Shown here: piece by piece, positions 9,144 through 17,815 of the stretch
Layout of the letters: every line of letters starts with the position of its first letter
Position numbering within the stretch: position 1 is the first letter of the stretch
NCBI GenBank assembly: GCA_965197665.1
Contig: CBDANO010000005.1
Span: 310,001-374,000 of the forward strand
Direction of reading: 5' to 3'
DNA length: 64,000 nt
Source of the DNA: CBDANO01 sp965197665
GTDB lineage: Bacteria; Chloroflexota; Dehalococcoidia; Lucifugimonadales; UBA3495
Program-made: the position numbers and the translations under genes
Notes under the pieces: generated by a model
The model's database searches: none
The model's input: the letters and a program-made list of their open reading frames with translations, nothing else
What the model was told of the DNA's origin: nothing

Positions 9144-9390
9144 ATTCCCTTGACGGCCCTAGACTCTGGCGATTCACGTTGAACGCGGGCAGACGCGCCT
9201 TGATAGCAGCCGGGCCAATGGCGGCGCGGGCAATTCCCCTCCAGACCGGCCTCGTGGAAAGGTCTTCGATACGAGCGGCCAATGACGGCTGCGATAACGG
9301 CTGAAGGAAGGGAGCGATAGACCGAGGAGGCGGCCTTGGCTTGTTTCAGGTCCGGGAGACCGGGAGCCGTCAGGCGCATCGGGTGCAACT

Positions 9391-10740
9391 TCACACCGGG
9401 TTTACTGAAGATGCGGCGGCGCCGACGTCGTCTTGCTGGGACTTTCTCGGGTGCTTGAACCGGAAGGTGTCCATTTGCACCAGAAGTTGGTAAGAGCCAA
9501 ATAGCTCTTCCACGTTACTGCCGACCAAGTCCAAGGGGTCGAACTCCTCGTCAGTATCGCTGAAGACCCGTTTGGTCGCGTAGGTAGTATACCGTTCCGC
9601 CGGGATGCGGCCGGCTTGGCGGATCATCTGGCGGAACTCGGATGGCCTCATCAACTGCCCGTGTTGCGAGCCCGCCGACGTAGATATGGACTCATTGATC
9701 AACGTTCCTCCCAAGTCGTTCACACCGGCAGTCAGCAATAATTGAGACATCCGGGACCCCTCTTTGACCCAGGACGCCTGGATGTTGGGTATCCAGTTGT
9801 TCAGCATGATCCTAGCGATGGCGTGAACTTTCACGACGTCCATCCCGCTGGGGCCGGAACGCACCCCGTCCACCAGGTGTTTCAGGAACATGGGGGCTTC
9901 CGAGCTAACGAAAGAGAGGGGGACGAATTCAGTGAATCCCCCGGTCTTCTTCTGGATATCACGCAGCAACGCAATGTGATCGGCGACCTGGGCATTGGTC
10001 TCGACATGGCCGAACATTATGGTAGAAGTGGTTGGTATTCCCAAGTCGTGAGCGGTAGTAATGACCTCGGCCCATTGGTCGACCCGGATCCGGCCCGGCG
10101 ATATCCGGTCCCGGAGCTCTTGGTCCAAGATTTCGGCCGAAGTGCCCGGCAGGCTTCCCACCCCGGCTGCCTTCAATCCTTGGAGGTATTCGCGGATGGT
10201 GCACCGGGAGCGGACCGACCCGTAAAGCACCTCCTCCGGCGAGAAACCGTGAATGTGCATCTCGGGCAACTCGTCTTTCAAGGTTTCGCAAAGCCGTATG
10301 TAAAGATCGCCCTCCATCTGAGGAGGCAGCCCGGCCTGGATGCACACTTCGGTGGCGCCGTAGTCCCACGCCTCTTTGGCCCGGCGTACTATCTCGTTCA
10401 CCGGAAGAAAGTAGCCCTGTTCCTCTCGAAAGTCCCGGCTGAAGGCGCAAAACCCGCAGCGTTTGATGCAGACGTTGGTAAAGTTGACGTTGCGGTTCAC
10501 TACGTAGGTTGCTATGTCTCCCACGGTGCGCCGGCGCAACTCGTCGGCCACTAACACTACGCCGTGGTACTCCAGCCCGGAAGCATCTAAGAGGGCCGTC
10601 GCGTCTTCCGATGAAATGTCACGGCCTTCCAGAGCCCGGGTTAATATACGGCCGACTCCAGGGTCCATCCCGGAAATCAGTGCCTCCAGGTTGGCAGCGT
10701 CGGACCGTCGTTCGACCAATTCCTCAGGCAATCCCGGCAT
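9391..10740 (-). CDS. cofH: FO synthase subunit 2 (radical SAM), CofH
   Basis: CofH, with CofG, makes 7,8-didemethyl-8-hydroxy-5-deazariboflavin (FO) from tyrosine and the flavin precursor 5-amino-6-ribitylaminouracil. The radical-SAM cluster motif CIKRCGFC (C-x3-C-x2-C) is clear. It is followed by AFSRDFREEQGYFL, EVCIQAGLPPQ and FSPEEVLYG, all typical of CofH. The frame extends to 10833. The start is set at ATG 10740, where a GAGGGGG lies about eleven bases upstream; ATG 10770 is the alternative. Either way it overlaps the end of cofG, so the two are translationally linked. The N-terminal region before the cluster is about 90 residues and helical in appearance. Confidence 0.95.
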   Translation of the reverse strand: MPGLPEELVERRSDAANLEALISGMDPGVGRILTRALEGRDISSEDATALLDASGLEYHGVVLVADELRRRTVGDIATYVVNRNVNFTNVCIKRCGFCAFSRDFREEQGYFLPVNEIVRRAKEAWDYGATEVCIQAGLPPQMEGDLYIRLCETLKDELPEMHIHGFSPEEVLYGSVRSRCTIREYLQGLKAAGVGSLPGTSAEILDQELRDRISPGRIRVDQWAEVITTAHDLGIPTTSTIMFGHVETNAQVADHIALLRDIQKKTGGFTEFVPLSFVSSEAPMFLKHLVDGVRSGPSGMDVVKVHAIARIMLNNWIPNIQASWVKEGSRMSQLLLTAGVNDLGGTLINESISTSAGSQHGQLMRPSEFRQMIRQAGRIPAERYTTYATKRVFSDTDEEFDPLDLVGSNVEELFGSYQLLVQMDTFRFKHPRKSQQDDVGAAASSVNPV

Positions 10741-11968
10741 ATCGCTGAATTCCCCCTCGTACGTAGCCATCCCGGTCTGACAATGCCCCAACCTTAGCTC
10801 GTAGGTTCTTGGGCAAGTAATTATCGGATGCAACGAAGTATTCCGGGTATACCGGCAGTCTGGGCCTCAAGTCAAACCCCGCGGCCCGAGTCCGAGCCTG
10901 CAACTCGGTTACCGCCGGCCAAGGCGCCTCGGGGTTCACGTAGTCGATGGTCAACGGAGAAATACCACCCCAATCGTTGATGCCGGCATCCAAGTAGACC
11001 TGGTAGTTGTCCGCGCTCAGGTTGGGCGGAACCTGAATGTTTGCCTCCGGCCCCAACATGAGCCGGGCTACGGCCACCGTCCACCGGAGCTCCTGGGCTT
11101 CGGCGTCGGGAGCGCCTCCCATAGGAGTGCCGGGCTTGGCTCGAAAGTTTTGGATGATTACTTCCTGGATGTGCCCGTGCTCCTCGTGCAGGCGGCGGAT
11201 GGCCGCAATCGACTCTATGCGTTCCCGGCGGGATTCCCCGATGCCAATGAGGATGCCGGTCGTAAATGGGACCCCCAATTCGCCCGCGATCTCGATGGTG
11301 CGCAGCCTTACCCGGGGACGCTTGCTGGGGGCGAACTCGTGGGGGCCGCCCTGGGCGTAGAGACGGTCGCTGGTGCTTTCCAGCATCAGCCCCATGGAAG
11401 GGTTATGGGGTTGAAGGCTTGCCATCTCCCGCCGGCTCATTGTTCCCGGGTTGGCGTGGGGCAGCAAGTCCGTCTCTCGAATGACCAACTCGCACATATC
11501 CGCCAGGTATTGAAGGGTCCCGGAGTAGCCTCGCTTTTGCAACCAGTCCTTTGCTTCAGCGTACCGCTGCTCGGGCCTTTCTCCTAGAGTAAAGAGGGCT
11601 TCAGTGCAACCCAACCTTTGCCCGGCGCGAGCAACTTCCAACACTTGCTCCGGCGTCATGAACAGCGATTCCCCCGCAGCCGCCGGGTCCTGTCTGAAGG
11701 TGCAGTAGCCGCAATAGTCGCGGCAGAGCCTAGTCAGCGGTATGAACACCTTCGGAGAGAAGGTGACAATTCTTCCTTTGCCCCGGTCCCTTAGCTCAGC
11801 GGCCGCGCGGCAAACCCGGTCCAAGAGGCCGGTACCGACATCTTCAAACGCCGCGGCTTGGCTTTCGCCGACCGGTTCACCACGGGTGATCCGGCTCAGC
11901 AACTCTTCTAAAGGCGGCCTTCGACCGGCCCTTGGAGGAGTTTCACTTTTGGCGGTGAGAACAGTCAA
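10724..11968 (-). CDS. cofG: FO synthase subunit 1 (radical SAM), CofG
   Basis: CofG is the partner of CofH in FO synthesis. The 414-residue product carries the radical-SAM motif CRDYCGYC (C-x3-C-x2-C) in a VFIPLTRLCRDYCGYCTF context. Family-specific segments follow: LFTLGERPEQRY, PHANPGTMS, LMLESTSDRL and NFRAKPGTPM. The LSADNYQVYLDAGINDWGGI stretch near residue 330 is also diagnostic. The first codon is TTG with no clear ribosome-binding site, so the exact start is uncertain. Separate cofG and cofH genes, rather than a fused fbiC, are arranged head to tail with a short overlap. This gene is the first of the F420 block. Confidence 0.95.
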   Translation of the reverse strand: MTVLTAKSETPPRAGRRPPLEELLSRITRGEPVGESQAAAFEDVGTGLLDRVCRAAAELRDRGKGRIVTFSPKVFIPLTRLCRDYCGYCTFRQDPAAAGESLFMTPEQVLEVARAGQRLGCTEALFTLGERPEQRYAEAKDWLQKRGYSGTLQYLADMCELVIRETDLLPHANPGTMSRREMASLQPHNPSMGLMLESTSDRLYAQGGPHEFAPSKRPRVRLRTIEIAGELGVPFTTGILIGIGESRRERIESIAAIRRLHEEHGHIQEVIIQNFRAKPGTPMGGAPDAEAQELRWTVAVARLMLGPEANIQVPPNLSADNYQVYLDAGINDWGGISPLTIDYVNPEAPWPAVTELQARTRAAGFDLRPRLPVYPEYFVASDNYLPKNLRAKVGALSDRDGYVRGGIQRYAGIA

Positions 11969-12167
11969 AATCAGCTACACAAAAACCGAATGGTAGGGAA
12001 TGCTTGAGAGAACCTTGCACTCTTCTAAAGAGCACTCCGGCGGAAGGAAGTGGGCTTATTGTAGTCGTTCAGGTAGAGGCAAGCAACCGCCGGAAGAATC
12101 GGATGGACTGGAACTAACCTCAGACTAAAGACCGTAGAGGGATGCCCGGCCATGGTAGGGACAGGCG

Positions 12168-13196
12168 TTACAACCCCGTCAAGCGCCCTTGGTCCGCCGG
12201 GTCGGTACCGTACCAGGACCGCCCCAAGTATTCGTGGGCCAGCCTGGTGGCCATTCGCCCGCGGGGTGTTCGCTCCAAGAACCCCAACTGGATCAAGTAC
12301 GGCTCCCACACATCCATAATCGTGTCGGCGTCTTCGTTGATAGAAGCGGCCAGCGTATCCAGTCCCACGGGGCCTCCGTTGAACTTGTCGACGATGCTCT
12401 CCAGAAGTCGGCGGTCGGCCTGGTCCAATCCCAGTCCGTCTACCTGCAACTGCTCCAGAGCGGCGTTGGCCACCGGGCCGGTGACCCGGTCGTCGGCTTT
12501 TACCAGCGCGTAGTCTCTGGCCCGCTTCAGCAACCGGTTGGCAATCCTGGGGGTGCCGCGAGAGCGGGAAGCGACCTGTTGAATCCCTTCGCCGTCCGCA
12601 TCCGCCTCCAAGATCCGGGCGGACCGCTGCACGATTACTTTCATGTCCTCGGGGTCGTAATACTCCAAACGAAAGACGGAGCCGAACCGGTCGCGAAGGG
12701 GAGCGCTAATCATCGAGAACCTAGTGGTCGCCCCAATCAGGGTGAAGGGATTGATACGCAGGTTTACGCTGCGCGCGGCGAGGCCCTTTCCTACCATCCA
12801 AGACAAGAAGAAGTCCTCCATCGCCGAGTAGAGGACCTCCTCGACCACCCGGTTGAGGCGGTGTACCTCGTCAATGAACAGCACGTCGCCCGGCTGTAAG
12901 CTGGTCAGAATGGCCGCCATGTCCCCGGCCCGCTCTACCGCGGGTCCGGACGTGACCCGGATAGCTACCTCCATTTCCTGAGCAATGATGTGGGCCAGTG
13001 TGGTCTTGCCCAAGCCCGGCGGCCCATAGACGATGACGTGGTCCAGTGGTTCCTGTCGAATCTTGGCCGCTTGGATGGCGATGCTGAGGTTATTCTTGGT
13101 TTGGGCTTGCCCCACGAAGTCGTCCAGCCGCTTAGGGCGCAGCGATAGGTCCGAGTCTTCCTCTTGGACAACTCCCGAAACTAGGCGCTCAGCCAC
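12168..13196 (-). CDS. ruvB: Holliday junction branch migration helicase RuvB
   Basis: RuvB is the hexameric AAA+ motor that drives RuvA-bound Holliday junctions during recombination repair. The 342-residue length is normal. Visible motifs are Walker A (GPPGLGKTT), Walker B (LFIDEVHRL), sensor 1 (GATTRFSMI), an arginine finger region (RDRFG) and the C-terminal winged helix (FLERTPRGRMAT). The start is GTG, with GGAGGTGATG about nine bases upstream. ruvA and ruvC are not adjacent. It lies about 100 bases downstream of fabF on the minus strand. Confidence 0.98.
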   Translation of the reverse strand: MAERLVSGVVQEEDSDLSLRPKRLDDFVGQAQTKNNLSIAIQAAKIRQEPLDHVIVYGPPGLGKTTLAHIIAQEMEVAIRVTSGPAVERAGDMAAILTSLQPGDVLFIDEVHRLNRVVEEVLYSAMEDFFLSWMVGKGLAARSVNLRINPFTLIGATTRFSMISAPLRDRFGSVFRLEYYDPEDMKVIVQRSARILEADADGEGIQQVASRSRGTPRIANRLLKRARDYALVKADDRVTGPVANAALEQLQVDGLGLDQADRRLLESIVDKFNGGPVGLDTLAASINEDADTIMDVWEPYLIQLGFLERTPRGRMATRLAHEYLGRSWYGTDPADQGRLTGL

Positions 13197-13300
13197 GGCG
13201 CGTCATCACCTCCACGCATCCAATGGCCCGATTCTAGGCTGCGGTGTGGGCACCGTCAAGGAAAAGCGGTCACCGGACATGGGCAAAGGGCGAGGGTTGG

Positions 13301-14551
13301 CTAACCCGTTCCCTCAAATTTTCGAAACACCAGGCAAGCGTTTTGCCCGCCGAATCCGAAGGCATTGGACAGCACGACGTTCACGTCCCGTTCTCTTGCT
13401 TTATTGGGAACGTAGTCCAAGTCGCAGGCAGGGTCGGGGACCTCGTAATTGATGGTCGGATGCACCCGTCCGTCGGTAATAGACCTTACGCAGGCGGCCG
13501 CTTCCAGGGCACCCGACGCCCCCAGGGAGTGGCCGATCATAGACTTGGTGGAGCTTATGGGTATCCGGTAGGCCCGCTCCCCGAACAGACGCTTTATGGC
13601 GGCAGTCTCCACCGCGTCGTTCAGCGGCGTCGAAGTGCCATGGGCGTTGATGTAGTCTACTTGCTCCAACGCCGCCCCGGCGTCGGCCAAAGCCAACCGC
13701 ATCGCTTCCGCCGCGCTGGCGCCGCTCTCCTCCGGCTGCACCGGATGTGCGGCGTCGGAGGTACAACCGAAGCCGGCCAACTCCGCTAACACGTTGGCGT
13801 TGCGAGCTTGGGCGTGTTCTAGGCTCTCCAGGGCCAATACCACCGCTCCTTCGGCCGGAACGAAGCCGTCCCGCCCGGCGTCGAAAGGGCGGCTGGCCCC
13901 TTGAGGGTCTTCGTTCCGGGTGCTGAGGGCCCGCATCACCGCAAAACCGGCCAAGCCCAACTGGCTGATGCCCGCCTCCGTTCCGCCAGCCAACACCACG
14001 TCGGCTACACCCCGGCGAATCACCTCCAGCGCCTCGCCGATGGCTTGGTTGGAGGCGGCACAGGCGGTGGTGGCCGTGGAGTTATAGCCCAAGGCGCCCA
14101 CGTATCGACTGACCGCGGCCGCCGCCATGTTGGGCAGCACCATGGGGAAGAAGAAAGGTGACATTCTCATGCCGCCCCGTTCGGCCAAAATCCGGCAGTT
14201 CTCCTCGAGGGTCGGGAAGCCCCCATTGCCGTTGCCCAGGATTACGCCGACCCGAAAGGGGTCTTCTTTGGACATGTCAAGTCCCGCCGACTCCACCGCG
14301 GTAAGCCCCGCCGCCACCGCCAACTGGGAAAACCGGGCCATTCGACGAGCTTCCTTGGGGTTTATGTAATCCTCCGCTTGGAAGTCGCTCACCTCGCCGG
14401 AAATCCGGCAGGGGTAGTTGGTGGGGTCGCAAAGAGTCATAGGGCCAATGCCCGATTGCCCAGCCAGCAAGTTCCCCCAAAAGGCGTCGATGGTCCGGCC
14501 CAAGGGAGTGATGGCCCCAATGCCGGTTATCACGACCTTCCGGCTACTCAC
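13301..14551 (-). CDS. fabF: Beta-ketoacyl-[acyl-carrier-protein] synthase II (FabF), copy 1
   Basis: FabF elongates acyl-ACP by decarboxylative condensation with malonyl-ACP. The 416-residue thiolase-fold protein has the N-terminal VITGIGAITPLG, the nucleophilic cysteine in STATTACAASNQA, and the two histidines in NAHGTSTPLND and KSMIGHSLGASGALE. The C-terminal NVVLSNAFGFGGQNA block completes the active site. The start codon is GTG. A second full-length fabF is at 62723-63982, so the window holds two paralogues. They share the catalytic triad but differ around the cysteine (TACAASN here, SSCSSGA there). This copy is upstream of ruvB and has no ACP gene next to it. Confidence 0.96.
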   Translation of the reverse strand: MSSRKVVITGIGAITPLGRTIDAFWGNLLAGQSGIGPMTLCDPTNYPCRISGEVSDFQAEDYINPKEARRMARFSQLAVAAGLTAVESAGLDMSKEDPFRVGVILGNGNGGFPTLEENCRILAERGGMRMSPFFFPMVLPNMAAAAVSRYVGALGYNSTATTACAASNQAIGEALEVIRRGVADVVLAGGTEAGISQLGLAGFAVMRALSTRNEDPQGASRPFDAGRDGFVPAEGAVVLALESLEHAQARNANVLAELAGFGCTSDAAHPVQPEESGASAAEAMRLALADAGAALEQVDYINAHGTSTPLNDAVETAAIKRLFGERAYRIPISSTKSMIGHSLGASGALEAAACVRSITDGRVHPTINYEVPDPACDLDYVPNKARERDVNVVLSNAFGFGGQNACLVFRKFEGTG

Positions 14552-14652
14552 TGGGGCCGCCTACTCGCTAAACGTTTATTCGCTGAATGCGACCGACTCA
14601 TATGGCTTCGTTAACCGGGATTGCAATCATCTAGTCCTTTACCGGCGGCCCC

Positions 14653-16026
14653 CTAGGCCCTTTCTCTACCTGAGGGCGCAAGGTCAGGGTAGAGCTCGGG
14701 TTCAATGCCCAGGGCCGCTTCCCTCACTTCAGCGGCCAAGAACAACGAACCGGCAGCCAGCACAAGGTCATTTTCTCCCGCCTTGCTCAAGGCAACGCCC
14801 AGCGCGTCCCTGGGCGTGGGAGCCTCCAGGGTTGTTACTCCGGCTTCTCTGAACAACGCCGCCACGGCCTGGGGAGGGAGGGCGCGCGGGTTGCGGGACC
14901 CGGTAGCAATCACGATGGGACCAACGCGGGACAAGCGTTTTACCATTTCCTTTACTTGCTTGTCCGCCGAGAAACCGGCTATGAGCAGCAACCGGCTATA
15001 CTCGAAGTGGCGGGGTAATGAGTCTATCAGAGCGTCCACTGAGTACCCGTTGTGGGCGCCGTCGACCATTACCACCGGGGACCTGGAAATTACTTCCATG
15101 CGGGAAGGCCAGTCCACGTTGGCGAAACCCTCCGCTATTGCCTCTTCGGGAACGGAGTGCCCTTGCTCCCGCAATACTTCCAAGGCGGCAACAGCGGTTG
15201 CGGCGTTCTCCAGTTGGTGTGAGCCAAGGAGGGGGATGGTCAGCCGGTAGCGGCCCAACCTTCCCTGGACCACCAGGGACTGCTTCTCGGTGCCGGCAGG
15301 GCCTGCTTCCCAGGTTACGTCTCGCCCCACTTGGATTTGTCGGACCCCCTCACGTTGGCAGACCTGAGCGATAGCGGAGGCCGCCTCGGGCCCTTGGGGA
15401 GCCAAGACGACCGGCACACCGGGTTTGATGATCCCGGCCTTCTCGGCGGCGATCTGAGCCAGGGAGTCGCCGAGAACTCCGGTATGGTCGAGGCTGATGG
15501 ACGTTATCACGCTGACGTTGGGGTTAACTACGTTGGTTGCGTCCAGCCGGCCTCCCAGCCCTACCTCCATCGTTTGAAAGTCCACGTTCCTCTTGGCAAA
15601 GCTCAGAAAACCCATCGCGGTCATAAACTCAAATAGAGTGACCGGGCCTAGACCTACGTTGTTCGTAACCCATTCCTGCTGGGGCCATATCTGTTCGACC
15701 AATTCACTAAATTCGGCCTCGGATATTGGCTTCGCGTCACAGCGTATCCGCTCTCGAAAGGTATGAAGGTGGGGCGAGGAATAAAACCCGGTCTTATAGC
15801 CGGCGGCATGCAGTACTGCGTCACAGAAGGCGGCGGTGCTTCCTTTTCCTTTAGTTCCGGCGACGTGAACGGTTTGCGCCTTGGTGTGAGGACTGCCGAT
15901 GCGCTCCATCAGCGCCACAGTTCGCCGCAAGTCATAGATAGATAGCTGTCGAGGGCCGACGCGGCCGCTCCGCTCGTAGTCAACCAAGGACAACATGCGA
16001 TTTAGGGACTCTTGGTAATCCACCAA
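14653..16026 (-). CDS. folC: Folylpolyglutamate synthase / dihydrofolate synthase
   Basis: FolC joins dihydropteroate with glutamate and extends the polyglutamate tail of folates. It belongs to the Mur-ligase fold family. Visible features are the P-loop VAGTKGKGSTAAF, the TSISLDHTGVLGDSL segment, the folate-binding EVGLGGRLDATNVV, and the VMVDGAHN motif of the C-terminal domain. The frame is open to 16167, but FolC homology begins at LVDYQESLNRML. TTG at 16026 or GTG at 16023, both preceded by GGAG, is the better start. It follows the NDUFA9-like gene on the same strand. Confidence 0.94.
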   Translation of the reverse strand: MVDYQESLNRMLSLVDYERSGRVGPRQLSIYDLRRTVALMERIGSPHTKAQTVHVAGTKGKGSTAAFCDAVLHAAGYKTGFYSSPHLHTFRERIRCDAKPISEAEFSELVEQIWPQQEWVTNNVGLGPVTLFEFMTAMGFLSFAKRNVDFQTMEVGLGGRLDATNVVNPNVSVITSISLDHTGVLGDSLAQIAAEKAGIIKPGVPVVLAPQGPEAASAIAQVCQREGVRQIQVGRDVTWEAGPAGTEKQSLVVQGRLGRYRLTIPLLGSHQLENAATAVAALEVLREQGHSVPEEAIAEGFANVDWPSRMEVISRSPVVMVDGAHNGYSVDALIDSLPRHFEYSRLLLIAGFSADKQVKEMVKRLSRVGPIVIATGSRNPRALPPQAVAALFREAGVTTLEAPTPRDALGVALSKAGENDLVLAAGSLFLAAEVREAALGIEPELYPDLAPSGRERA

Positions 16027-16180
16027 CCCCGGCTCCAAGCCTCTATATTTGACCAGTGTCGGGTCAATCGCCCCGGAGCAAGCAAGACCTTGGAACAATA
16101 CGCTCCGCCTCGTTTGGCTTCCGCCGGGGCGCCGCGCTTGGGTAATGCGCCTCAGGGGCGCTTTCAAAGCATGGACACCG

Positions 16181-17140
16181 TCAGTGGTCCCGGATCCGGG
16201 GAGGCATGTGTCCGCTGAGGATATTCAGCCCGTCCCGGATACGGACTTGCTTCACGTAGTCTATGTTACCTTCCACCGAACGCGGGGTAAACCCGAAAGT
16301 CTCTTCTACGACTCCCGGTTCGGCCACGTTGCGAATCGACAGCATGCGCAACTGGTCGGTTGTGACCGGGGCCCGTGGCAACAGTCCCTGCAATACGGAG
16401 GCCGCGACGTAACTGAGCCATACCGGAGCATGGACCATCAGCCGGCGCTTACCAAGGGTGCGGGACACGACCTCTACGATTTCGTTATAGCTTAGCTGCT
16501 GAGGCCCCCCTAGCTCGAGGGTCTTTCCTTTCAGTTCTTCCCGGTCCACTGACAGAGCGATGCAGTGGGCCAGGTCTTCCACCGCGATTGGCTGGAGCCT
16601 GTTCCGCCCCGACCCAATAACGGGCACGATTGGGAACACCCGCACCAAGGCGGCCAGGTTGTTCAAGAATTCGTCCCCTTCACCGAAGATTATCGACGAG
16701 CGGAGGATGGTATGAGGCAGTCCGCTATTCAGCACCTCTTGCTCTCCCTGCCACTTGCTGTGAAGATAGGGGTAGGAGGGATTGGGGCCGGCCCCGATGG
16801 CGCTGACTAGCAGGAAGTGCTTGACCCGGTTCTCCCGGTTCTCCTTGATTGCGGCCACCGCGTTGGCCGCGCTTTGGCGGTTGATCCGGTCGTAGGTCAA
16901 CCGCCCCCGCTGGCGGATGGCCCCGACGAGGTGCACTACGGCCCCCACGTCGTAGAAGGCTCCGGAAAGGGCATCGGGGTCCAGAACGCTGCCATAGTGG
17001 ACATCCACTGAGCGGGGGGAGAAGATACGCTCCCTGCCCAGGGTGTGCACCAAGCAACGGACTTGGTGACGGTGTTCTTGCAACTCCGACACCACCCGCC
17101 GTCCCAAGAAGCCCGTAGCTCCGGTAACTAATACCAGCAC
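16181..17140 (-). CDS. NAD(P)-binding protein, complex I NDUFA9-subunit-like (atypical SDR)
   Basis: This 319-residue protein of the atypical short-chain dehydrogenase family is related to NDUFA9 and NmrA-like proteins. The N-terminal Rossmann motif LVLVTGATGFLGRRVV is clear. It is followed by VVHLVGAI, LLVSAIGAGPNPSYPYLHSK (with the Y-x3-K-like catalytic remnant), LRSSIIFGEGDEFLN and PIAVEDLAHCI. Such proteins bind NAD(P)(H) and often act as assembly or structural factors rather than enzymes; the exact role is unknown. The start is GTG with a GAGGGC upstream. It probably shares a transcript with the downstream folC. Confidence 0.85.
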   Translation of the reverse strand: MLVLVTGATGFLGRRVVSELQEHRHQVRCLVHTLGRERIFSPRSVDVHYGSVLDPDALSGAFYDVGAVVHLVGAIRQRGRLTYDRINRQSAANAVAAIKENRENRVKHFLLVSAIGAGPNPSYPYLHSKWQGEQEVLNSGLPHTILRSSIIFGEGDEFLNNLAALVRVFPIVPVIGSGRNRLQPIAVEDLAHCIALSVDREELKGKTLELGGPQQLSYNEIVEVVSRTLGKRRLMVHAPVWLSYVAASVLQGLLPRAPVTTDQLRMLSIRNVAEPGVVEETFGFTPRSVEGNIDYVKQVRIRDGLNILSGHMPPRIRDH

Positions 17141-17180
17141 GACACTGCCCTCTGCCCGGGCCGCATTCGGATTGAGCTTT

Positions 17181-17780
17181 CTAGCCGTCTGAGGCCGCGG
17201 CTTCCTCGTAATCTCCGGGAGTGTTGAGGTCCCACAACACCTCCGCCGTCCCCAGGTCCACCCGGTGGGTGGCGTCCGGGTGGTTTCTTGCTACCGCTTT
17301 GATACCCAGGGTTTCCTCAGACACGGACCCTAGTTCTTCCATCAAGGCCGGAGAGAAAACTATGGGATGGCCTCCCTTTCCATTGTAGGCGGGAATGGTT
17401 ATCAACCCGGCTTTTTCGCGGTGCTTCTCTATCAAAGACCGGATGGTCCCGGGGCTGCGGGGCTGGTCAACGCTGAGGATGAGGACCGCGTCCAGGTTAT
17501 CCGGTCCCAGAGCCTTCAGCCCGGCTTTGATGGAGGTCGTCTTGCCTTGGGCGTAGTTGGGGTTCAAGACCCAGGATACGCCCTTCCCTTCATTCACAAC
17601 CGGTATGAGTTCTTCGGCCCGGTGCCCCAACACCACCACCACTCGGTCAACGCCGGCTTGCCGCAGGACGGAGATTTGATGGCCGAGCAGGGTGTTGCCT
17701 TGCCAAGGGAGTTGGGCCTTCAGCCGCCCCATCCGGCGGGACTCACCGGCGGCTAGGAGTATCGCCACTGTGTCGGGCAT
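17181..17780 (-). CDS. MocA/MobA-like molybdenum cofactor nucleotidyltransferase
   Basis: This 199-residue nucleotidyltransferase has the signature AILLAAGESRRMGRLKAQLPW (GT-A fold, NTP-binding loop), VLILSVDQPRSP (metal-binding aspartate region) and YNGKGGHPIVFSP. This matches the MocA family, which attaches CMP to molybdopterin for xanthine-dehydrogenase-type enzymes. It lies next to an XdhC-family gene, which has the related role of inserting or sulfurating that cofactor. The pairing supports the call. No xanthine or CO dehydrogenase structural subunit is in the window, so the client enzyme is unknown. Confidence 0.87.
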   Translation of the reverse strand: MPDTVAILLAAGESRRMGRLKAQLPWQGNTLLGHQISVLRQAGVDRVVVVLGHRAEELIPVVNEGKGVSWVLNPNYAQGKTTSIKAGLKALGPDNLDAVLILSVDQPRSPGTIRSLIEKHREKAGLITIPAYNGKGGHPIVFSPALMEELGSVSEETLGIKAVARNHPDATHRVDLGTAEVLWDLNTPGDYEEAAASDG

Positions 17781-17815
17781 GAGACGTTGAAGAGTCTATA
17801 CCTTTATACTTTGAC

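Noticed and set aside
9125..9394. An 89-residue minus-strand frame that overlaps the cofH stop (GTGA) and the cofD start
   Set aside because: The overlap looks like translational coupling, but the sequence is rich in Arg, Ser and Pro with no fold-like pattern, and it fills a gap exactly. It is more likely chance.
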